A program made the position numbers and the translations under genes. Under the pieces are notes generated by a model. That model ran no database searches and was not told the origin of the DNA. It saw only the letters and a program-made list of their open reading frames with translations. Positions 23,750 to 31,825 of a stretch of DNA of 64,000 nt are shown here, piece by piece. Each line of letters begins with the position of its first letter. Position 1 is the stretch's first letter. The DNA is from Planctomycetes bacterium ADurb.Bin069 (GTDB lineage Bacteria > Planctomycetota > UBA8108 > UBA8890 > UBA8898). The stretch lies in assembly GCA_002070955.1 (NCBI GenBank), contig MWEK01000011.1, positions 62,001 through 126,000 on the forward strand, in the 5' to 3' direction.

Positions 23750-24469
23750 CTACGTCTGGAAAGCGTCCCCGGTGAGCCATCGCACCCGTTCCCGACACGG
23801 AGTCACGACGGTGGCGATGGGGACCCCGGCGGCGTTCTCCTGGAGCATCTCGATGGCGTCCTGCAGCGCGGGGTTCAGGCCCTTGAAGCGCTCCTTGAGA
23901 ATCCTCTTCAGCACGGGCAGCGCGCGGCGGTCCCCGAGGCGCGCCAGCGCCAGTCCGGCGTCCTCCAGGGAACGCGCGCCGAGCGCCGGCCGCTTGAGGC
24001 GCTCGAGGAGGAAGTCCCGCACCTCCTCCAGAAGGTAGGGGTGTTCCCATGCCGCGGCGCCCGCGAGGGCCTGGTAAGCGGCGTGCTCGAATTCGGGTTC
24101 CTCGGCGCCGTCCAGGGCCTGCATGATGGCCTCGAAGGCCGGCTCGCCGATGCGCATGATCGCATCGACGCCGGCCTCGGCGAGAGCCTCGTCGCTTCCG
24201 GTCAGCGCCCTGATGAGAGCGGGAATGGCGGGGCGCGACTGGATCTCGCCGAGGATCAGCGCGATCCACACGGCGCCCGCGGGGTCGTCGAGACCCTCGT
24301 CGACCGCCAGCTCGAGCAGCTCGATCAACCGGCGCTCGAAGGCGCTTCGGCGCCCCGCCAGCTCGATGCAGTCCTCGATGGCGCGGACGAGGTCGTTCCC
24401 GGCGGCCGTGAAGAGGATCGATAACTCTTCATCGTCCGCCATGTCGCGCTGTCGCCGATAGTCGTTCAT
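23750..24469 (-). CDS. HEAT-repeat-like protein
   Basis: The 239-residue soluble protein starts at ATG 24469 behind GGAGCG. It consists of about five helical hairpins of HEAT/PBS-lyase type: PAGAVWIALILGEIQSRPAI, LAEAGVDAIMRIGEPAFEAI, FEHAAYQALAGAAAWEHPYL, DAGLALARLGDRRALPVLKR and so on, spaced 32-40 residues apart. The N-terminal 40 residues are acidic (MADDEELS). Such scaffolds bind proteins, with no enzymatic role predicted; the partner is not indicated by the neighbours. No signal peptide. It is divergent from the PDZ protein gene and convergent with the VTC operon. Confidence 0.75.
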   Translation of the reverse strand: MNDYRRQRDMADDEELSILFTAAGNDLVRAIEDCIELAGRRSAFERRLIELLELAVDEGLDDPAGAVWIALILGEIQSRPAIPALIRALTGSDEALAEAGVDAIMRIGEPAFEAIMQALDGAEEPEFEHAAYQALAGAAAWEHPYLLEEVRDFLLERLKRPALGARSLEDAGLALARLGDRRALPVLKRILKERFKGLNPALQDAIEMLQENAAGVPIATVVTPCRERVRWLTGDAFQT

Positions 24470-24617
24470 GGCACGCTCCTCGGACGCGGAGATTCGCGGG
24501 CCGAGGAATTCTCGAGCTCAAGCCGCCGCGCTTCCGATAGTAACGATACAAGAAGGGCGCGGGCGGGAAAAGCCCGCGGGCGCGAACCGCGGCGCGCGGC
24601 CGGCTTCCGGCGGCGTC

Positions 24618-24646
24618 TTGCCCCCCGACGGCGGACAAATTACAAT
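24618..24646 (+). promoter_or_regulatory. Putative promoter of the four-PDZ protein gene
   Basis: TTGCCC (24618-24623), a 17-bp spacer and TACAAT (24641-24646), about 105 bp upstream of the ATG at 24752, leaving a leader of about 100 bases. Confidence 0.55.
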
Positions 24647-24751
24647 TCCTTGAGCGAAATAGATGCGGACGCGGTTCCGGTAATCAGGTTGGCCTCCGCG
24701 CGGGTGCGGCGAAGCCGTACGGCGTGTCGGACGCCGTCGAGGGAGGATGCA

Positions 24752-26308
24752 ATGCGCACGCTTCAATGTCTTGTCTTGGTCCTTTGCGTCGCGGTTCCGG
24801 TGCGCGCGGCCGACCTGATTCCGAAGCTGCGCGTGGCGCCCAAGCGCGACGCGACCGCGGTGGCGGCGGAGCTGGGGCGGCTGATCGAGGGCATGGAAAC
24901 GCGCATCGCGGAGCTGGAGAAGAAAGTCGCCGCGCTGGCCAAGGAGAACGAGGAGCTCGCGCGCGAGGTCGCGCAGCTCAAGGGGGCGGCCAAGCCGCCG
25001 GCGCCGGGCGGGCAGCGGGCGCCCTTCGGGGCCACGGTGGAGGCCAGGGGCGACGGGCTCGCCGTCGTCGAGGTCGCCGAGGACAGCCTGGCGGAGCGGG
25101 TCGGTTTGAAGCCCGGCGATGTCATCATCGCCGTGGGCGCCGAGCGCTCGGGGTTGGCGCGCCGGATTCGCGCGGCGGCCGAAGCCGCGAGCGCGGGACA
25201 GAAGCCTTTCGCCCTCACCGTGGTGCGTGAAGGCAAGGAGCTGACGCTGGTCTGGGCGCCCCAGCCTCCCAAGCCCGAGGAGGAGGAGCCCCCATCCGAT
25301 GCGAAGGAGACCCGCGCCATCAGACTCGGGCTGCTGGTCGAGGAGATCGCGGGGGATCGGCCCGGGAAAACCAAACTCGTCGTCGGCGAGGTCGAGGACG
25401 GCTTTGCGGGCGCGGCCGCGGGCATCGAGACCGGCGATATCATTCTTGAGGTCGACGGCAAAGCCGTGGCGACGCTGGCGGACCTGACCGAGGCGGTCGC
25501 GGCGCTCAAGACGGGCGACAAACTCGCGATCACGTTCCGGAAGAAGGATGGCCGCGCCCTCGCGGCGACCGTCCAGGGCAGCCACCGCCGCGGCGAGGCG
25601 AAGCTCCTCGAGTCGGCCCCGGCCGAAGCGCCCAAAGCCGAGCCTAAGGCCGAGCCCAAAGCCGAGCCTAAGGCCGAGCCTAAGGCCGATGCGCCGCCGC
25701 AAGCCGCCGAGAAACCCGTGGTCGAAAGGCTGGTGCTCGGCCTGGTGTGCGAGCCCGCCGGGAAGAACGAGGTTCAAGTCGTGGCGGTGCTCAAGAACTC
25801 GCTGGCCGACAAGGCCGGTGTTCTGCCCGGAGACCTGGTGCGGGAACTCGGCGGCGCCAAGATCGACAGCGTCGAAGCGCTCAAAGCGGCGGCGGATGCG
25901 CTGGTTTCCAAGGACAGCGTCACGATCGTGTTCACGCGGGACGGAAAAGAGGAAACGCGCGAGATCGCCATCAAGAAGCCGGATAAGAAGCCCGAGCCTG
26001 AGAAGAAGTCCGAGCCTGAGAAGAAGTCCGAGCCTGAGAAGAAGTCGGAGCCGCCGCGCCCCTTCCTCGGCATCGATGTCGAGGACGACGGCCAAACGCT
26101 CAAGGTGGTCAAGGTCGCCCCGGGCGGCCCCGCCGACGGCAAGCTGCTGGCCGGCGACGTGATCGCGGCCTTCGCCGGCAGGCCGGTGCGCACCATCGCG
26201 GAGCTCAAGGCCGTCGTCGACGGCCTCGTCCCCGGCAAGGAGATCGCCGTCACCGTCTTCCGAGAGGGCAAGGAAACGCAGGTTGCGATGGTGCCCGCCG
26301 CCAAGTAA
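24752..26308 (+). CDS. Periplasmic protein with four PDZ domains and no protease domain
   Basis: The 518-residue protein starts at ATG 24752 behind GGGAGG (24741-24746). It has a signal peptide (LQCLVLVLCVAVPVRAA), a coiled coil (about 40-75; IAELEKKVAALAKENEEL) and four PDZ domains at about 88-160, 190-270, 325-405 and 435-510. Each shows the AxxAGLxxGDVIxxxxG-type loop (for example ERVGLKPGDVIIAVG, AAAGIETGDIILEVDGK, DKAGVLPGDLVRELGG). The linkers are repetitive: four EPKA-type units before PDZ3 and three KKSEPE-type units before PDZ4. No HtrA or Ctp protease domain is present. A periplasmic scaffold or substrate adaptor for a protease encoded elsewhere is the simplest reading. Confidence 0.8.
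   Translation: MRTLQCLVLVLCVAVPVRAADLIPKLRVAPKRDATAVAAELGRLIEGMETRIAELEKKVAALAKENEELAREVAQLKGAAKPPAPGGQRAPFGATVEARGDGLAVVEVAEDSLAERVGLKPGDVIIAVGAERSGLARRIRAAAEAASAGQKPFALTVVREGKELTLVWAPQPPKPEEEEPPSDAKETRAIRLGLLVEEIAGDRPGKTKLVVGEVEDGFAGAAAGIETGDIILEVDGKAVATLADLTEAVAALKTGDKLAITFRKKDGRALAATVQGSHRRGEAKLLESAPAEAPKAEPKAEPKAEPKAEPKADAPPQAAEKPVVERLVLGLVCEPAGKNEVQVVAVLKNSLADKAGVLPGDLVRELGGAKIDSVEALKAAADALVSKDSVTIVFTRDGKEETREIAIKKPDKKPEPEKKSEPEKKSEPEKKSEPPRPFLGIDVEDDGQTLKVVKVAPGGPADGKLLAGDVIAAFAGRPVRTIAELKAVVDGLVPGKEIAVTVFREGKETQVAMVPAAK
25640..25687. repeat. Four-copy 12-bp coding repeat (EPKA units)
   Basis: GAGCCTAAGGCC units (one variant GAGCCCAAAGCC) at 25640, 25652, 25664 and 25676 encode Glu-Pro-Lys-Ala in the linker before the third PDZ domain. 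Confidence 0.85.
25994..26047. repeat. Three-copy 18-bp coding repeat (EPEKKS units)
   Basis: GAGCCTGAGAAGAAGTCC is repeated at 25994, 26012 and 26030 (the last ends in G), encoding a charged spacer before the fourth PDZ domain. Confidence 0.85.
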
Positions 26309-26325
26309 GATCGCGGATTCCCCAG

Positions 26326-26352
26326 GCGCCGGCCCGGTTCCGGGGCCGGCGC
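26326..26352. terminator. 10-bp GC hairpin after the PDZ gene
   Basis: GCGCCGGCCC (26326-26335) pairs perfectly with GGGCCGGCGC (26343-26352) around a 7-base loop. No T-run follows. It is either a terminator for the PDZ gene or a leader element of the HAD gene, whose Shine-Dalgarno starts 10 bases later. Confidence 0.5.
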
Positions 26353-26371
26353 GCGTTCCGCGAGGTGGCCT

Positions 26372-27187
26372 CTGACGCCCATCAAAGCCGTAGTCCTGGA
26401 TATCGACGGCACGCTGGTCGGCGACGACCGCGCGATCCCGCCCGTGAACATCGCGGCCCTCCGAGCCGCCCGCGCCCGCGGCGCGGCGGTGGCGCTTGCG
26501 TCCGGCCGCATGACGGCGTGCATCGAGCCCTTCTTCGACGGCCTGGGCATCGATGGCCCGGTCATGGCCTACAACGGCGCGCTGCTTCGCGCCGAACGGC
26601 AGGCCGCGCGCGCCGTGCTCTTTCACCGGCCGCTCCGGGCGGATGTCGTGACGCGTTTGATCGATTTCGCGGTGAGCCGCGGCCTGCAGCTCAACGTCTA
26701 TTGCGACGATGTGCTGTACGGGCACGATGACCCGGCGCTCGCCCCCTTTCGCGCCATCTACTCCGAACGCACCGGCGCCGTGTACGAGCTGGCCGACCTG
26801 CGGCGGCTGCGCGGGCGCGGCGCGAGCAAGGCGATCTTCGTGGTGGACCCCGAGGAGCGCGAGCGTCTGTACGCCCGCTGGGCGCCGCTCGTCGACGGCG
26901 AGGCCTCCGTCTGCCGCACCGATCCGGAGTATCTCGAATTCATGGGCCCGGGCATCAACAAGGGCTCCGGGTTGCCGGCCCTGGCCGCGTACCTTGGCAT
27001 CGGCCTGGACGAAATCGCGGCGATGGGAGACGGCGACAACGATCTGGAGATGGTGCGCCGCGCCGGGGCGGGCATCGCGGTCGCCAACGCCAAGGACGGC
27101 GTGAAGCGCGCCGCGCGCTTCGTCACGCGGGCGACCGCCGCGGAAGGCGCGGTCGCGGAGGCGCTGGCGAGTCTGGGCCTCGCCTAG
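26372..27187 (+). CDS. HAD-superfamily hydrolase, Cof type, probably starting at CTG
   Basis: The chain beginning at 26372 has HAD motif I, AVVLDIDGTLVGDD (nucleophile and acid/base Asp), motif II ASGRM, a C2B-type cap with YNGALL and a motif III/IV region GINKGSGL and MGDGDNDLEMV. It fits Cof-type phosphatases acting on small phosphorylated sugars or nucleotides in the cytoplasm; 271 residues is the usual length. The first ATG in frame (26444) lies after the catalytic Asp pair and would inactivate the protein. No ATG, GTG or TTG lies in frame near the family start, but CTG 26372 has GAGG (26362-26365) six bases upstream, giving MTPIKAVVLDIDG. I therefore call a CTG start. Confidence 0.85.
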   Translation: MTPIKAVVLDIDGTLVGDDRAIPPVNIAALRAARARGAAVALASGRMTACIEPFFDGLGIDGPVMAYNGALLRAERQAARAVLFHRPLRADVVTRLIDFAVSRGLQLNVYCDDVLYGHDDPALAPFRAIYSERTGAVYELADLRRLRGRGASKAIFVVDPEERERLYARWAPLVDGEASVCRTDPEYLEFMGPGINKGSGLPALAAYLGIGLDEIAAMGDGDNDLEMVRRAGAGIAVANAKDGVKRAARFVTRATAAEGAVAEALASLGLA

Positions 27188-27261
27188 CGTCGGAGGCGGG
27201 TCCGGGCGGCTTGCCGCGCGGAGCGCCGCATGGACAATGGAATCGACCCATGGAGGTGGCC

Positions 27262-28173
27262 GTGAGAACGATAATGGTGCTGTGCGCATTCGTCCTCGCG
27301 CCGGTCTCCGGTTGCCGGTGCAAGGCGCCGCCGGAGGCGGCGGTGTCTTGCTTTCTCAGGGAGCCGATCGCCTTCGAGGCGGCGGTGGAGGGCGAGGGAG
27401 ACCGCGTCGTCGAGGAGTTGAAGAAGTTTGCGCGCCTGTTCGGTTTCCCTCCGGTCGGGGTGGACGAGGCGCCGGCGTACACGGTGCGGGGCCGGATCGC
27501 GTTGGTCGAGATCGAGCCGGCGATGTTCGAGGATCAGGTGCTGGAGTACAAGTTCCAGGCGGACGTCGCGTTCGAGCTGGCGCCGGCGGGCGGCGGGGCC
27601 GCCGTGGAGGCTTTCGAGCTGCCGGAGTACGTTGTCGGCGCCGCCTCGAAGGACCGCGCCCTCAGGAACGCCGTGCGCGCCGTCGCCACGAAGCTGGCGC
27701 AGTTCATCTTCTACGACGGGCGGACTCTCGGCGATCCGGTTCTCCGCGACCTGTGCGCCGACCTCCTCATTGAGAGAAGCGACGACCTCCAGTACAACGA
27801 AGTGGTGGAGAAGCTCGTGGCGGCCGGGTACCGCGCCGTGCCTTTCTTGATCTGGAACATGAACGACTCGCGCAAGGTCGCCCTCAAGGGCGACCTGCCG
27901 CTGCTCCGGGAGGAGGATGCCGACAAGGTCCGGGTCTACCTGGTGGCGAATTACGCGCTGGAGCGGATCTTCGGGGGCAGCACGGGTCTGACGGTGGCCT
28001 CCAGCCGCGAGGAAGTGAGGGAGGCCATGGACGAATGGCAGCGTCGCTGGCGGGAGCGCTGCGGCGCCTGCTACCTGTGGGGCGCCAAGCTGCGGGCCGC
28101 CCTGGCCGCGCGGGCGGCTTCCGCGGCGGCGCGGGGCGAGGCAACGCAGGCGGGAGGCACGGCGCCGCCATGA
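27262..28173 (+). CDS. Lipoprotein of unknown function, coupled to the radical SAM gene
   Basis: The 303-residue protein starts at GTG 27262 (GGAGG five bases upstream; an ATG at 27250 overlaps this Shine-Dalgarno). The signal TIMVLCAFVLAPVSGC carries a lipidation Cys at about residue 18. Residues about 25-145 form an alpha/beta domain (VRGRIALVEIEPAMFEDQ). The C-terminal half is helical with RSDDLQYNEVVEKLVAAGYR and VPFLIWNMNDSRKVALKG, reminiscent of HEAT-linked planctomycete lipoproteins. There is no catalytic motif that I can name. Its TGA overlaps the ATG of the following radical SAM gene (ATGA), so the two are translated together, although one is envelope-bound and the other cytoplasmic. 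Confidence 0.7.
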   Translation: MRTIMVLCAFVLAPVSGCRCKAPPEAAVSCFLREPIAFEAAVEGEGDRVVEELKKFARLFGFPPVGVDEAPAYTVRGRIALVEIEPAMFEDQVLEYKFQADVAFELAPAGGGAAVEAFELPEYVVGAASKDRALRNAVRAVATKLAQFIFYDGRTLGDPVLRDLCADLLIERSDDLQYNEVVEKLVAAGYRAVPFLIWNMNDSRKVALKGDLPLLREEDADKVRVYLVANYALERIFGGSTGLTVASSREEVREAMDEWQRRWRERCGACYLWGAKLRAALAARAASAAARGEATQAGGTAPP

Positions 28174-29729
28174 ACGTTCTCTTCATCTGGCCCAGTCTGG
28201 ACTGTCCGCCGGGCATCAATCACGGCCTGGCGTCCCTGTCGGCGGCGCTCAAGGCGCGCGGGCACGCGACATCGCTCATTCACATCAGCGAGGCGCTCTG
28301 GCCCGTGCCTTCCGGCGAGGAGCTGCACGCCGAGATCCTGCGCCGCGCTCCCGACGTTCTGGCCTTCTCCGCCACGACGCAGCAGTTCGCGTGGATCGAG
28401 AAGACGGCGGCGTTCCTGCGGCCCCTTCTCGGGATTCCCTTCGTCATCGGGGGCGTGCACTGCACGATGGCGCCCGACGAGGTGGCGGCGACGGGGCTCT
28501 TCGACTACGTCTGCGTGGGCGAGGGCGAGGACGCGCTGTGCGAGCTCGTGGATCGCCTGGCGCGGGGCGAGTCCTGCGACCGCTGCCCGAATATGTACGT
28601 GTGCCGCGACGGCGCCGTCGTGCGCAACCCCGTGGGCCCGTTCCCCGATCCCGCGGCGCTGCCGCCCGAGGACTACGAGCTTTTCGATCTGGCCCGCATC
28701 GTGGGGGGCAAGGACGGCTGGATGAGCATCCTCACGGGCCGCGGCTGCCCCTTCGCCTGCACGTACTGCTTCAACGGGGAAATCGTCGCGCGCTACCGGC
28801 GGGACGGCGCGCTCCGGACGGTGCGGGAATACCTGCGCCGCCAGCCCGTCGCGCGCGTGCTCGACGACATCCGGCGCCTGCGCGCCGGGCATCCCGAGAT
28901 TCGGACCATCATCTTCGACGACGACCTCTTCACCCTGGACCGGCGCTACGTGTTGGAGTTCTGCGAGGCGTACCGCGCCGCGGACATCGGGCTGCCTTTC
29001 GTCGTCAACGCCCACTGCCTGGTCTTCACGGAGGAGATGGCGCGGGCGCTCAAGGAGGCCGGCGCCAGAATTGTCAAGTTCGGCCTGGAAAGCGGCAGCG
29101 AGCGCGTCCGCCTGGAGATCCTCAACCGCCGCATGAGCAACGCGGCCATGATCCGCGCCGTCCGCATCGCCAACGACGCCGGCCTCCACAGCTCGGCTTT
29201 CGTCATGTTCGGTCTGCCCACCGAGACGCGGGAGGAGGCGCTCGAAACCCTGCGGCTCTGCGCCGAGGCGAACGTGGGGCGGTTCCGGTGGGCGATGTTC
29301 TATCCCTACCCCGGCACCGCGGCCCACGCCATCGCCGCGCGCGAGGGCCTGATCGACCCGGGGCTGCTGGCAAGCTCGGGCAACTACTTCGAGGGCTCGT
29401 GCCTGAAGTTCCCGCCCGAGCATGCCCTGTTCCTCGACAAGCTGGCCCGCATCGCGCCGTGGTACGTGAACGCGGCCGGTCCGTTTCCCTGCCGCGAGCG
29501 GTACGCCGAACTCGTGGCGGAGATCGAGCGGCTGCCGGCCGAGGAGTGGCGGGCGCGCAAGGAGACGGTGCGGCGCGAGGACCGCGCCCTGTCCGACGAG
29601 CTGCTGGCCGCCGGCGTGCCGCATTATTCCATCCGTTTTGCCGCGGTGATGGGTGTCCATTCGGACTACGTGCGCCAGGAGCTCCAGGAGCAGATGTCCG
29701 CCGCCGGAGGGCGCGGCGCGCATGCGTGA
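28170..29729 (+). CDS. B12-binding-domain radical SAM protein
   Basis: The 519-residue protein has an N-terminal Rossmann-like B12-binding domain (about 1-130; SLSAALKARGHATSLIHISE, PFVIGGVHCTMAPDEV, FDYVCVGEGEDAL) and a radical SAM TIM barrel with the 4Fe-4S motif CPFACTYC (Cys 193, 197 and 200), GLESGSERVRLEILNR and SAFVMFGLPTETREE. The canonical DxHxxG B12 motif is not seen, as in many members that keep the domain only structurally. Family members carry out methylation, ring rearrangement or other radical chemistry on lipids, cofactors or peptides; the C-terminal 100 residues give no further clue. ATG 28170 overlaps the previous stop. The end overlaps maf by 8 bp, so lipoprotein, radical SAM and maf form one operon. 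Confidence 0.85.
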   Translation: MNVLFIWPSLDCPPGINHGLASLSAALKARGHATSLIHISEALWPVPSGEELHAEILRRAPDVLAFSATTQQFAWIEKTAAFLRPLLGIPFVIGGVHCTMAPDEVAATGLFDYVCVGEGEDALCELVDRLARGESCDRCPNMYVCRDGAVVRNPVGPFPDPAALPPEDYELFDLARIVGGKDGWMSILTGRGCPFACTYCFNGEIVARYRRDGALRTVREYLRRQPVARVLDDIRRLRAGHPEIRTIIFDDDLFTLDRRYVLEFCEAYRAADIGLPFVVNAHCLVFTEEMARALKEAGARIVKFGLESGSERVRLEILNRRMSNAAMIRAVRIANDAGLHSSAFVMFGLPTETREEALETLRLCAEANVGRFRWAMFYPYPGTAAHAIAAREGLIDPGLLASSGNYFEGSCLKFPPEHALFLDKLARIAPWYVNAAGPFPCRERYAELVAEIERLPAEEWRARKETVRREDRALSDELLAAGVPHYSIRFAAVMGVHSDYVRQELQEQMSAAGGRGAHA

Positions 29730-30303
29730 GCCGCTCATCCTGGCCTCGGCGTCGCCGCGCCGGCGCGAGCTGCTCGCCGCGGCGGGCATCCCGCACGAGG
29801 TCGTCCCGCCCGGCGCCGGCGTGGAAGCCGCGGCGGGCGCCGCCGCCGCCGGTCCGCGCGAGTTCGTGCTGGCCGCCGCGCGGGCGAAGGCCCAGGATGT
29901 GGCGCGGCGCTTTCCGGAACGACTGGTCCTGGGGGCCGACACCGTCATTGCTCTGGAGGGCGAGGTGCTCGGCAAGCCCGGCGCGCCCGCGCGGACCGCC
30001 GCGATGCTCGCGCGCCTGAGCGGGCGGACGCACGAGGTTCTGACGGGCGTCGTGCTGGCGCGCCTCGCCCCGGCGTGGTCCCGCGAGGCGGTCGTGTGCT
30101 CCGCCGTGACGTTCAAGGTCCTGGCGCCCGAGGCGATCGCGCGCTACGCGGCCGGCGGGGAGGGCGACGACAAGGCCGGCGGCTACGCGCTGCAGGGCGC
30201 GGGCGGCGCGCTCATCGCCCGCACCGAGGGCTCCGTCGCGAACGTGATCGGGTTGCCTGTGGAGACGGTGCTGGCCTTGCTGGCGGAAGCGCCGGAGGCA
30301 TGA
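29722..30303 (+). CDS. maf: Maf-family nucleotide pyrophosphatase
   Basis: The 193-residue protein begins LILASASPRRRELLAAAG, the Maf signature, with GADTVIALEGEVLGKP, then KAGGYALQGAGGALIARTEG and a C-terminal NVIGLPVETV. These are the conserved motifs of the Maf/YhdE pyrophosphatases that hydrolyse dTTP, UTP or modified nucleoside triphosphates and help prevent incorporation of bad nucleotides. Length is normal. It starts within the last codons of the radical SAM gene. A hairpin shared with the convergent tRNA-Thr lies 45 bp downstream. Confidence 0.9.
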   Translation: MREPLILASASPRRRELLAAAGIPHEVVPPGAGVEAAAGAAAAGPREFVLAAARAKAQDVARRFPERLVLGADTVIALEGEVLGKPGAPARTAAMLARLSGRTHEVLTGVVLARLAPAWSREAVVCSAVTFKVLAPEAIARYAAGGEGDDKAGGYALQGAGGALIARTEGSVANVIGLPVETVLALLAEAPEA

Positions 30304-30347
30304 ACGCGGGCGGGCGCCGGGCGCGGGGATCGCCGGGTCGATGAGGA

Positions 30348-30373
30348 AAGGCCGCGACTCGCGTCACGGCCTT
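30348..30373. terminator. Bidirectional hairpin between maf and tRNA-Thr
   Basis: AAGGCCGCGAC (30348-30358), loop TCGC and GTCACGGCCTT (30363-30373), with one C-A mismatch. On the minus strand it is followed by TTTCCTC, a weak T-run. Placed to end both maf (plus) and tRNA-Thr (minus). Confidence 0.6.
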
Positions 30374-30382
30374 CGGTCTTGC

Positions 30383-30457
30383 TGGAGCCGGCTCGGGGAT
30401 TTGAACCCCGGGCCTGCGCATTACGAATGCGCTGCTCTACCGCTGAGCTAAGCCGGC
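30383..30457 (-). tRNA. tRNA-Thr (anticodon CGT)
   Basis: The minus strand folds as a complete cloverleaf: acceptor GCCGGCT/AGCCGGC, D arm GCTC-AGCGGTA-GAGC, anticodon arm GCGCA-TTCGTAA-TGCGC with anticodon CGT (reads ACG, Thr), and T arm with GGTTCAAATCC. Discriminator T and CCA are encoded. A promoter lies immediately upstream. Confidence 0.95.
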
Positions 30458-30467
30458 GCGTCCACCA

Positions 30468-30495
30468 ATACTACCCGCCCGCCCTCCGGTGTCAA
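30468..30495 (-). promoter_or_regulatory. Promoter of tRNA-Thr
   Basis: Minus strand TTGACA (30490-30495), a 16-bp spacer and TAGTAT (30468-30473), predicting a start a few bases before the tRNA 5' end at 30457. Confidence 0.75.
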
Positions 30496-30514
30496 TGTCG
30501 GAGCGGAGGGGCGC

Positions 30515-31486
30515 TCACTCCTCGTCGCCGGTTCCCACGGCCACGGGTTCGGGCGCGGCCTGGACGGGCGGCGGCGCCGCGTCGGCCGGCATCTCGCCCT
30601 GGCGGGGATGCGCCTCGTCGTAGGCGTTCTTGATGGCCCGCGTCGTGAGGTGCGCGTACACCTGCGTGGTGGACAGGTGCTTGTGGCCGAGCAGTTCTTG
30701 GACGAGCCGGAGGTTGGCGCCGCGGTTCAGGAGGTGCGTGGCGAAGCTGTGGCGCAGGGTGTGCGGCGAGGTCTTGGCGTTGAGGCCCGTCGCCTTGATG
30801 TACTTGTCCATGATCTTGCGGATGCTGCGGGAGGACAGGCGTTGTCCGAAACGGTTGAGGAAAAGGGGCGCATCGGCCAAATTCGCCTGGGCCTGATCGG
30901 CGAGCACCGCGGTGCGGATGTCCAGGTAGTTCTGGATGGCCCGCAAGGCGAAGCTGCCGATGGGGATCACGCGCTCGCGCCGGCCCTTGCCTCGGGCGCG
31001 GATGACCTCGCTGGTCGGATCGACGTCGGCGAGGTTCAGGCTGGTCAACTCGCTGACCCGCAGTCCCGTGCTGTAGAGCGTTTCCAGGATTGCGCGGTCC
31101 CGCGTGGCTTGGAAACCCGCGCCCTGAGGAGCGTTGAGCAGGTTCTCGACCTCGCCGACCTCCAGGTAATGGGGGAGGCGCTTGTCCACCTTGGGCGTTC
31201 TGATCTCCGCGATCGGATTCTGTTCGACGTAGCCCTTGCGGATCAGGAACTTGAAGAAGCTGCGGATCGTGGCGAGCTTGCGCACGATGGTGGTTTTTTC
31301 GTAGGCGTGCTCCGTCAGGTGGGCCAGGAACTGCCGGATCGTGGCGTTGGTCACCCCGGATGCGTCGAAAGGCGCGTCTCCGCTCACGTGCTTGACGAAC
31401 TGCTCCAGATCCTTCTGGTAGGCACGGATCGTCTCCGGCGACATGTTGCGCTCGTACCGCAGGTAATCAACGAACTGCTGTTGCAT
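30515..31486 (-). CDS. xerD: Tyrosine recombinase XerC/XerD
   Basis: The 323-residue protein has a SAM-like core-binding domain (about 1-90; FVDYLRYERNMSPETIRAY) and the catalytic domain with Arg in YSTGLRVSELTSL, Lys in RARGKGRRER, HTLRHSFATHLLNRG, GHKHLSTTQVYAHLT (the nucleophile Tyr in QVYAH). It resolves chromosome dimers at dif with FtsK. The C-terminus carries about 25 extra Pro/Ala-rich residues. ATG 31486 is set by GGAGG seven bases upstream. Only one Xer protein is in the window, and I cannot tell XerC from XerD by sequence alone. No attachment site, phage or cassette is beside it, so a housekeeping role is favoured over an integrase. Confidence 0.88.
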   Translation of the reverse strand: MQQQFVDYLRYERNMSPETIRAYQKDLEQFVKHVSGDAPFDASGVTNATIRQFLAHLTEHAYEKTTIVRKLATIRSFFKFLIRKGYVEQNPIAEIRTPKVDKRLPHYLEVGEVENLLNAPQGAGFQATRDRAILETLYSTGLRVSELTSLNLADVDPTSEVIRARGKGRRERVIPIGSFALRAIQNYLDIRTAVLADQAQANLADAPLFLNRFGQRLSSRSIRKIMDKYIKATGLNAKTSPHTLRHSFATHLLNRGANLRLVQELLGHKHLSTTQVYAHLTTRAIKNAYDEAHPRQGEMPADAAPPPVQAAPEPVAVGTGDEE

Positions 31487-31525
31487 GATCAACCCTCCGC
31501 GTCGCCGCGGAGCCCCCAGGCCCTC

Positions 31526-31729
31526 TCACAACCCTCGAAGCGCTCTCGCGAGCATCTCCTCTATCACTTCCAGCGCCTCGTGGGCGCTCAACTGCGTTTC
31601 CCGGCCGTCCGCGCAATCCAGGAGGGCGCGGTACATGTCCCCCGGAGCCCGTTCCGAGTACAGAAAGCAGTACTCGTCGCCCCCCTTCACGATGAACAAG
31701 CTCTCGGTCGCACTCATGTGATCGGCCAT
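31526..31729 (-). CDS. Small conserved hypothetical protein (67 aa)
   Basis: A short reading frame between acpS and the Xer recombinase on the same strand, starting MADHMSATESLFIVKGGDEY and ending MLARALRGL. It is acidic, with an initial beta hairpin (SLFIVKGGDEYCFLYSE) and a C-terminal helix (AHEALEVIEEMLARAL). The Shine-Dalgarno is poor (CCGAGA), and an internal ATG at codon 5 is an alternative start. The protein-like composition and fit between two same-strand genes (gaps 96 and 39 bp) support it; function unknown. Confidence 0.6.
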   Translation of the reverse strand: MADHMSATESLFIVKGGDEYCFLYSERAPGDMYRALLDCADGRETQLSAHEALEVIEEMLARALRGL

Positions 31730-31825
31730 TCTCGGACTTCTTCTGAAGCTTCTCCGGAACGAGCGAAGCCTCGCGCGGCGTCCGCTTCTGATGAATCGGA
31801 TGGAGGGGCGTCCGGGCTTTAGAGA

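Noticed and set aside
24518..27289. A 923-codon open frame on the minus strand
   Set aside because: It is antisense to the four-PDZ and HAD genes, which have recognisable domains and Shine-Dalgarno sites. Composition is that of a shadow frame.
28170..29729. Radical SAM protein as an HpnP or BchE enzyme
   Set aside because: The B12-binding DxHxxG motif is not seen and no pathway neighbours support a specific subfamily.
30515..31486. Xer recombinase as an integrase marking a mobile island next to tRNA-Thr
   Set aside because: The protein is a standard 323-residue Xer, not a phage-type integrase. The tRNA is intact with no repeated 3' fragment seen nearby, and the neighbours are housekeeping genes.
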